A program made the position numbers and the translations under genes. From JAIRMO01 sp046533115 (GTDB lineage: Bacteria > Spirochaetota > Spirochaetia > Treponematales > Breznakiellaceae): a stretch of 64,000 nucleotides of DNA. The first letter of the stretch is position 1. Each line of letters starts with the position of its first letter. Of this stretch, positions 58,980 to 64,000 are shown piece after piece. The stretch is from the NCBI RefSeq assembly GCF_046533115.1, contig NZ_JAJQRC010000001.1, positions 124,001-188,000 on the forward strand, given 5' to 3'. Below the pieces are notes generated by a model. It saw nothing but the letters and a program-made list of their open reading frames with translations, ran no database searches and was not told the DNA's origin.

Positions 58980-60131
58980 TTAATCAAACCCACGCCAGCT
59001 GGGGTTGTTTTTGTTAGCTGCCCAGCTCGCCGTATCCACCAGATGGGGCGGCTCATGGAAACGCTTTGTGGCCTTATCGGTATAATGGACCGTAATATCC
59101 TTACCGTTAAGGGCGTCTTCCATTAATTGGATGGCATCAACAAAAAATCCGGGCCGACAGGTGGGGCTCATGATAGCCACTCCGTCGGGCTGATAGAGCT
59201 GATTCCCCGCGGTAGCCTTGGTCCTGCCCATAACATCGTAGAGAGCGGTGAGGCCGCCGCAGCCGGTAATGACCTTGACGGTGGACTCAAACACTTCCCG
59301 TTCCGCGGCTTTGGCCGGGGTCTGGAGTAATTCCAGAATTCCCATCACAAACTCATCGTCCATGGTCCACAGCCACTTTGCCAGGGTCTGGGGGGTCTTG
59401 CCGGCTATATAGGATTCAAAGTAGGTCTTGGCGTTGTCCCGGGACCAGTTGGCCACCTGGGAAGAGGTAATGGAACTATTGATTTGGGCATCGGTCCACT
59501 TTTTATTGGCGGCAATGGTATGGGACTGTCCCTGATCATCATTAAAGGGACGTTTTCCCGTGAGAAACTCCCGGAAACCTGTACCCCGTTCGACGCTTAC
59601 CGCGGAATTGTCTCCGGGAAGTTCCCAGATTGCCTCTCCGGGGGTAAGACCCTTTTCGACCATATAATATGCGGCCCCTGCCCCGATGGCGTAATTATCG
59701 GCACTCATGGCAATAAGCATTTTTTCCCTGATGAGGGGACTTGTCCCGTCAAGAAGACGATCAAAGAGGATGAGGGGAATATTCGCCTGGGCGATCCGCT
59801 CTACCGCGGCCTGGACCATATTATCACTGGCCTGAATAACCACTCCGGCGGGTTTCTTGCTTTCCGCCAGCATGGCTTCAATCTGCTGGATCTGCGCGTC
59901 CGGGGAACCCGCCGCCCGGAATACATAGGTATATTTCCCGCCCGCCGCGTTTAACTGAGCGATCTTTTCCTCTGCAAAACGCGCCGCCGATCCGGTCCAC
60001 CCGTGGTCCGGAGTTGGCCCAAAAACATAAACCGTATTACCTGCCTGCTGACTACCGGTTGCCCAGACATTACCTGCCGCGAGAACCAGCAGGATTGTTA
60101 TGCTAAGCAGCATTATTCCCATTTTTTTCAT
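58980..60131 (-). CDS. Sugar ABC transporter periplasmic binding protein
   Basis: 383-aa substrate-binding protein of the periplasmic binding protein type I (RbsB/XylF/ChvE-like, CUT2) family. Signal peptide ~1-25 (MKKMGIMLLSITILLVLAAGN), then a short ATGSQQAG linker typical of treponemal binding proteins; no lipobox Cys. Lobe features: VYVFGPTPDHGWTGSAARFA, IEAMLAESKKPAGVVIQAS and NIPLILFDRLLDG in the hinge-binding region. Sugar specificity not assignable. A strong GGAGGAGAT ribosome site and a near-consensus promoter suggest high expression. Confidence 0.93.
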   Translation of the reverse strand: MKKMGIMLLSITILLVLAAGNVWATGSQQAGNTVYVFGPTPDHGWTGSAARFAEEKIAQLNAAGGKYTYVFRAAGSPDAQIQQIEAMLAESKKPAGVVIQASDNMVQAAVERIAQANIPLILFDRLLDGTSPLIREKMLIAMSADNYAIGAGAAYYMVEKGLTPGEAIWELPGDNSAVSVERGTGFREFLTGKRPFNDDQGQSHTIAANKKWTDAQINSSITSSQVANWSRDNAKTYFESYIAGKTPQTLAKWLWTMDDEFVMGILELLQTPAKAAEREVFESTVKVITGCGGLTALYDVMGRTKATAGNQLYQPDGVAIMSPTCRPGFFVDAIQLMEDALNGKDITVHYTDKATKRFHEPPHLVDTASWAANKNNPSWRGFD

Positions 60132-60199
60132 ACTATCTCCTCCAAAAAAAGATTTTAAACAGCCCCAGAGATATAACGTCCTGAAAAGCTTTCTTAAAA

Positions 60200-60228
60200 G
60201 GTATAATACCGGAGGGGGAATTTGTCAA
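60200..60228 (-). promoter_or_regulatory. Strong promoter of the sugar ABC operon
   Basis: Minus strand: TTGACA (60228-60223), a 17-bp spacer and TATACC (60205-60200), giving a leader of about 60 nt before the ATG at 60131. The spacer ends in a GGTAT run, so TATACC is embedded in an extended TA-rich context. Confidence 0.7.
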
Positions 60229-60294
60229 TAGCGGTAAAAAAAGCTATCATACCCCCCCGGGAATATCAAATTATCCGGGGCCGCTTGCCTATTA

Positions 60295-60323
60295 TTGAAC
60301 ACTTTACCAAAATACAGTATTAT
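60295..60323 (+). promoter_or_regulatory. Promoter of valS
   Basis: TTGAAC (60295-60300), a 17-bp spacer and TATTAT (60318-60323), followed by the AAGGAG ribosome site (60332-60337) and ATG 60343. Confidence 0.7.
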
Positions 60324-60342
60324 TCACTCATAAGGAGACCCG

Positions 60343-63030
60343 ATGAAGGCGATTGAACTGGAAAAGGCCTTTGATCCAAGGGGTTTTGAAGACCGGATCT
60401 ATGCCCAATGGAAGGAGGCGGGGGCCTTTAAACCCGAGGCCGGGGAAAACCGTGCCGGGCCTCCCTATGTGGTGGTTATTCCTCCGCCGAATGTAACCGG
60501 GGTGCTTCATCTTGGGCATGGCCTTAATATATCCCTTCAGGATATCGTTATCCGCTTCCACCGTATGCGGGGGGAACCGACCCTTTGGGTCCCGGGTACG
60601 GATCATGCGGGGATAGCCACCCAGCATGTGGTGGAAAAACGGCTCAACGCACAGGGGAAAAGCCGGCACGATCTGGGCCGGGAAAAATTTGTGGAAGAAA
60701 CGTGGCGGGTAAAAGAAGAACACCACGCCGTCATATCCCGGCAGCTTGCCCGAATGGGGGCCAGCGTGGACTGGTCCCGGGAACGTTTTACCCTGGACGA
60801 GGGTCTCTCCAGGGCGGTGCGGGAAGTTTTTGTTACCCTCTACGAACGGGATCTCCTCTATAAGGGACATTACCTGGTAAATTGGTGTACTTCCTGCGGA
60901 ACCGCCCTGTCGGACGACGAGGTGGAGCATGAGGAAACCCCGGGAAAAATGTACCATATCCGGTATCCCTATGCCGACGGGAAGGGGGTTGTGGAACTGG
61001 CCACCACCCGGCCCGAAACCATGTTGGGGGATACGGCGGTGGCGGTCCACCCCGAGGACGAACGTTACCGGGACTTGGCGGGAAAAAAGGTACTCCTTCC
61101 CCTGACAGACCGGGAAATTCCGGTGATAACCGACACCTATGTGGACCGGACCTTCGGTACCGGGGTGGTAAAGATCACCCCCGCCCATGATCCCAATGAC
61201 TGGGAAGTAGGCCAACGGCACGGTCTTGCGGTAGTGAATATTCTTAATCCCGACGGTACCCTCAATGACGAGGTACCGGAAACATACCGGGGGCTTTCGG
61301 TGAAGGCTGCCCGGGAAAAGATCCTTGAGGATCTTAAAGCCGGGGGATTTTTTATCAAAGAGGAAGATATTACCCACGCCGTGGGGCATTGTTACCGCTG
61401 CCATACGGTGATAGAGCCCTTCTTGTCGGAGCAGTGGTTTGTCCGGATGAAGCCCCTGGCGGAAAAGGCCCTGGCCGCATGGGAGCGGGGGGAAATTATC
61501 TTTTATCCCCGGAAGTGGGAGAATACCTACCGGCATTGGCTCCGTAATATCCGGGATTGGTGTGTAAGCCGTCAGCTCTGGTGGGGACACCGGGTTCCCG
61601 CGTGGAATTGCGGCTCCTGCGGTAAAACCACGGTTTCCCGGGAGAATATTTCGATTTGCCCCCATTGCGGGTCAACGGAGGTCAAACAGGACCCGGATGT
61701 CCTGGACACCTGGTTTTCCAGCTGGCTCTGGCCCTTTAGTACCCTGGGATGGCCCGATGTTTCTTCCGGCCAAGCCCAGAGCGGGCAGGCCGATGATTTT
61801 AGCCGTTTTTATCCCACCACCGCCTTGGTGACCGGATATGATATTATTTTCTTTTGGGTTTCCCGGATGATCATGGCGGGGCTGGAGTTTACCGGAAAGG
61901 TCCCCTTCAGGGATATCTATATCACCGGGCTTCTCCGGGATAAGCAGGGCCGGAAGATGAGTAAAACCCTGGGGAACGGCCTTGATCCGCTGGAACTGGT
62001 GGACGATTACGGCGCCGACGCCCTTAAGTTTACCCTGGCTTTTTTATGCGCCCAGGGGCAGGATATCCTTATGGATAGGGAATCCTTTAAGATGGGTTCC
62101 AAATTCGCCAATAAAATATGGAACGCCAGCCGTTATATCTTGATGAACCTGGAGGGCCGGAATTTGGTCCGGGAGCCCTCCCTGCTTCCGGTGGATATCT
62201 GGATCCGGTCCCGGCTCAATACCGCGGCGGCGGCCATGGAGGAGGCTTTTCTTTCATACCGGTATAACGACGCCGCCCAAACCGCCTATGAATACTTCTG
62301 GAATGATTTCTGCGACTGGTATGTGGAAGCCACCAAACTCTCCGTGAAAGAGGGGGATGACGCCGAAAAAGACCGGGCCACTACGGTACTCCTGGGGGTT
62401 CTGGCCGAATCTTTGGCGCTCCTCCACCCGTTGCTGCCCTTTGTGACCGAAGAAATATACCAGAAGCTCCCCAATACCCAAGGGCTCTTAATGCGCGCCC
62501 CCTATCCCCGGTATGACAAAAACCGGTCGGCCCCCCAGCGCGAGGAACAATTCGCCTTCCTCCAGGAACTGGTCCGGTCGGTAAGAACCCTGCGGAGTGA
62601 ATGTACGGTTCCTCCGGATAAAAAGGTACGCCTGCTGGTACGCCCCGATAAACACCATAAGGAATTTCTCGGGGAAAATGCGGGCCTCGTAAAACTCCTC
62701 GCGGGGATCGGAGATCTGGAAATTGCCGATCCCGTTACCGGTCAAGGGGAGGATCCGGCCCGGCCTAAAACCTCCATAGGACTGGTCGGTTCGGCCTTTG
62801 AGGCCTTTGTATTTATCGCCGAAGCGGTGGACACCGCATTTCTCAAACAGAAATTCACCAAGGAGCTTGAAAAGGATCGGCTTTTTATCGCTTCCCTCAA
62901 AACAAAACTGGCCAATGATAAATTCGTAAAAAACGCTCCCCCGGAATTGGTGGAGGGGGAGCGGATAAAGCTTGACGAGGCGGTAAAACGTACTGAAAAA
63001 CTTGTATCCTATATCCGGGATATGGCGTAG
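60343..63030 (+). CDS. valS: Valyl-tRNA synthetase
   Basis: Class Ia synthetase charging tRNA-Val; 895 aa, normal length. HIGH motif HLGH (56-59) in IPPPNVTGVLHLGHG, KMSKT at 538-542 (Thr final, as usual for ValS). The editing-domain segments and the zinc-binding-type CNS/CGSCGKTT region lie in between, and a C-terminal coiled coil (residues ~830-895, rich in Lys/Glu/Leu) contacts tRNA. Own promoter and strong ribosome site. The downstream HD-domain gene starts 9 nt later. Confidence 0.97.
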   Translation: MKAIELEKAFDPRGFEDRIYAQWKEAGAFKPEAGENRAGPPYVVVIPPPNVTGVLHLGHGLNISLQDIVIRFHRMRGEPTLWVPGTDHAGIATQHVVEKRLNAQGKSRHDLGREKFVEETWRVKEEHHAVISRQLARMGASVDWSRERFTLDEGLSRAVREVFVTLYERDLLYKGHYLVNWCTSCGTALSDDEVEHEETPGKMYHIRYPYADGKGVVELATTRPETMLGDTAVAVHPEDERYRDLAGKKVLLPLTDREIPVITDTYVDRTFGTGVVKITPAHDPNDWEVGQRHGLAVVNILNPDGTLNDEVPETYRGLSVKAAREKILEDLKAGGFFIKEEDITHAVGHCYRCHTVIEPFLSEQWFVRMKPLAEKALAAWERGEIIFYPRKWENTYRHWLRNIRDWCVSRQLWWGHRVPAWNCGSCGKTTVSRENISICPHCGSTEVKQDPDVLDTWFSSWLWPFSTLGWPDVSSGQAQSGQADDFSRFYPTTALVTGYDIIFFWVSRMIMAGLEFTGKVPFRDIYITGLLRDKQGRKMSKTLGNGLDPLELVDDYGADALKFTLAFLCAQGQDILMDRESFKMGSKFANKIWNASRYILMNLEGRNLVREPSLLPVDIWIRSRLNTAAAAMEEAFLSYRYNDAAQTAYEYFWNDFCDWYVEATKLSVKEGDDAEKDRATTVLLGVLAESLALLHPLLPFVTEEIYQKLPNTQGLLMRAPYPRYDKNRSAPQREEQFAFLQELVRSVRTLRSECTVPPDKKVRLLVRPDKHHKEFLGENAGLVKLLAGIGDLEIADPVTGQGEDPARPKTSIGLVGSAFEAFVFIAEAVDTAFLKQKFTKELEKDRLFIASLKTKLANDKFVKNAPPELVEGERIKLDEAVKRTEKLVSYIRDMA

Positions 63031-63039
63031 GGATTCGGG

Positions 63040-63585
63040 ATGACCACTGAAGAGATGCTCCGGCTAAAAGGGACCTTTCTCGCCCCCTATATGCAGCTTG
63101 CTACCGCCCTTATCGGTAAAGTCCGGGAAGGGGGGGGGAATATGTTCCGTCATCAGATTGATACCATGGCGACGCTGATCGATTACGGCTATATTGATTC
63201 CATATTGCTCAAGGCTTCGGTGGTCCATGATTTGCTTGAAGATGTTCCTGATTTTAACCACAACCTGCTGTTATCCATTGATTTTGAAAGTCCTGCGGTT
63301 TACGATCTGGTTTTGGAAGTTACCCGGTTTCCTGAAGAAACCAAGGGGGAATTTCTTACCCGGATCTATAAAAATGGTTCCCTCCCCGCCAAGATCCTAA
63401 AAGTAGCCGATCGTATATCTAATATGATATCCCTGGGTTTTGTAATAAACCGGGAATTTATCCACCGGTATACCGAAGAAACGGTCCGGTATATTTTTCC
63501 CATCGCCGAAGAGGTGGATAAGGCCATGTTTTCGGAACTGCAGTCCTTGGTTGAGTCCCGGAGAAAATTTCTATCCCTCATGTGA
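63040..63585 (+). CDS. HD-domain phosphohydrolase, SpoT/MESH1-like
   Basis: 181-aa metal-dependent HD hydrolase. Metal-binding residues in the RelA/SpoT hydrolase order: H38 (FRHQID), H63-D64 with E67-D68 (VVHDLLEDVPD), and D124 (KVADRISNM). A lone hydrolase domain without synthetase or regulatory parts suggests a small alarmone hydrolase, or another nucleotide phosphohydrolase. It is probably in the valS transcript (9-nt gap). A hairpin at 63618-63652 follows the stop. Confidence 0.8.
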   Translation: MTTEEMLRLKGTFLAPYMQLATALIGKVREGGGNMFRHQIDTMATLIDYGYIDSILLKASVVHDLLEDVPDFNHNLLLSIDFESPAVYDLVLEVTRFPEETKGEFLTRIYKNGSLPAKILKVADRISNMISLGFVINREFIHRYTEETVRYIFPIAEEVDKAMFSELQSLVESRRKFLSLM

Positions 63586-63617
63586 GGGGACAAGGCTCGG
63601 TTGGTTTTGGACAAATC

Positions 63618-63652
63618 CGTGGAAAAACCGGTCGTTCCCCCGGTTTTTCACG
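63618..63652 (+). terminator. Terminator-like hairpin after the valS-HD unit
   Basis: CGTG-G-AAAAACCGG (63618-63631) pairs with CCGGTTTTTCACG (63640-63652): a 13-bp stem with one bulged G. The T5 run is inside the stem rather than after it, so it may be a bidirectional or weak terminator. Confidence 0.45.
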
Positions 63653-63669
63653 TAATTCAAAAGAAGTTA

Positions 63670-63692
63670 TTCCAAAAACTGAAGTTTTGGAA
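63670..63692. repeat. Hairpin TTCCAAAA/TTTTGGAA
   Basis: TTCCAAAAACT (63670-63680) and AGTTTTGGAA (63683-63692) pair with one bulged A. Its arms match the GTTTCAAAA palindrome family with a T-to-C/A-to-G paired change. Confidence 0.5.
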
Positions 63693-63752
63693 CCGTTTCA
63701 GGTAAAAAATTTCGATCCTTTGTGGAGATTCCCCTATTCCTTTTTGATCACA

Positions 63753-63781
63753 TTGACTATTTTCCTGTTTTTTTTTATGCT
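63753..63781 (+). promoter_or_regulatory. Promoter of gap
   Basis: TTGACT (63753-63758), a 17-bp spacer (T-rich) and TATGCT (63776-63781). The expected start near 63788 gives a ~160-nt leader before gap. Confidence 0.55.
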
Positions 63782-63803
63782 TAAGTATAAAATGAAGCTG
63801 TCC

Positions 63804-63918
63804 CAAAATCCGATGGTCCGGAAAGACCATGATTTTGATATAGCAATCATAAATTTAACGAAAACGGAGTTTAGACCGTTTTTCTAAAGCCGGTTTCAAA
63901 AAATTTGCGTTTTGGAAC
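63804..63918 (+). promoter_or_regulatory. Structured 5' leader of gap
   Basis: Three consecutive hairpins between the promoter and gap. CAAAATC-(CG)-ATGGTC/GACCAT-GATTTTG (63804-63837, 13 bp with a 2-nt bulge); AAAACGG/CCGTTTT followed by one more T (63861-63882); GTTTCAAAA (63893-63901)/TTTTGGAAC (63910-63918) with one G-T wobble. The second ends in a short T run and could attenuate. A GGGGG ribosome site precedes the ATG at 63948. No known riboswitch was recognised. Confidence 0.5.
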
Positions 63919-63947
63919 AGGTTAAAAAATCATTTTTGGGGGTTTAT

Positions 63948-64000
63948 ATGAAAATAGCAATTAATGGTTTTGGTCGTATCGGCCGCCTTGTGTTTCAGTC
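63948..64000 (+). CDS. gap: Glyceraldehyde-3-phosphate dehydrogenase, N-terminal start only
   Basis: The window ends 17 complete codons into the gene. The visible MKIAINGFGRIGRLVFQ is the Rossmann-fold GxGxxG NAD-binding start that begins GAPDH proteins. The ATG has a GGGGG ribosome site. It is cut by the window end, not by a mutation. Confidence 0.93.
   Translation, partial: MKIAINGFGRIGRLVFQ

Noticed and set aside
60328..61665. 445-aa open frame antisense to valS
   Set aside because: It mirrors the real coding frame in GC-rich DNA, has no recognisable motif, and valS is certain.
63582..63887. 101-aa frame after the HD-hydrolase gene
   Set aside because: It runs through several hairpins and the gap promoter, overlaps the previous stop, and has no ribosome site; more likely non-coding.

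Overview
This window reads as chromosomal DNA from a spirochaete. The best guess is a Treponema of the free-living or termite-gut type, because it is moderately GC-rich with long G/C runs. The evidence is a V-type (not F-type) ATPase operon, an atypically short omega subunit next to miaA, a sodium-pumping decarboxylase beta subunit, several envelope lipoproteins and TPR proteins of treponemal style, and typical spirochaetal gene content. Genus assignment is inference. No tRNA, rRNA, CRISPR array, phage or insertion sequence was found.

Left part (1-21 kb, all plus strand): oadB, a PfkB sugar kinase, ileS with a palindrome-rich in-frame insertion, a lipoprotein, two zinc-ribbon proteins, a DeoR regulator, rpoZ-miaA, then secG, a PTS IIA-Ntr protein, the V-ATPase genes (stator, C, I, K, F, E, A, B; no D) and class I fumarase. 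A strongly structured spacer lies between the I and K genes. 21-31 kb: an oligopeptide ABC operon in which an OppC-like permease is fused to an OppD-like ATPase, then a small lipoprotein, nudC, and an orphan AmrS-type radical SAM enzyme.

Accessory middle (30.6-45.3 kb, mostly minus strand): a two-domain beta-barrel protein, a full-length Lhr helicase, a plus-strand hybrid histidine kinase, and a tight three-gene operon. That operon encodes a TerB_N/TerB-C-type protein, a BrxD-like P-loop ATPase and an SF2 helicase. It is the most interesting system in the window: a candidate DNA-processing or defence module without the other BREX genes.

Right part (45.3-64 kb): an envelope operon (TPR lipoprotein, MltD-like transglycosylase, secreted unknown), a divergent membrane protein/TPR pair, rubredoxin, yajC-secD-secF-ispH, a minus-strand sugar ABC operon with a five-hairpin spacer after its binding-protein gene, valS, an HD-domain hydrolase, and the start of gap behind a long structured leader.

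Two patterns cut across the window. First, at least five genes (rpoZ, the peptide-binding lipoprotein, lhr, the TerB gene and a membrane-protein gene) have a sigma70-like -10 box 6-8 nt before the ATG and no Shine-Dalgarno, which suggests leaderless mRNAs. Second, intergenic spacers repeatedly carry hairpins built on GTTTCAAAA/TTTTGAAAC-like arms, with paired substitutions between copies.
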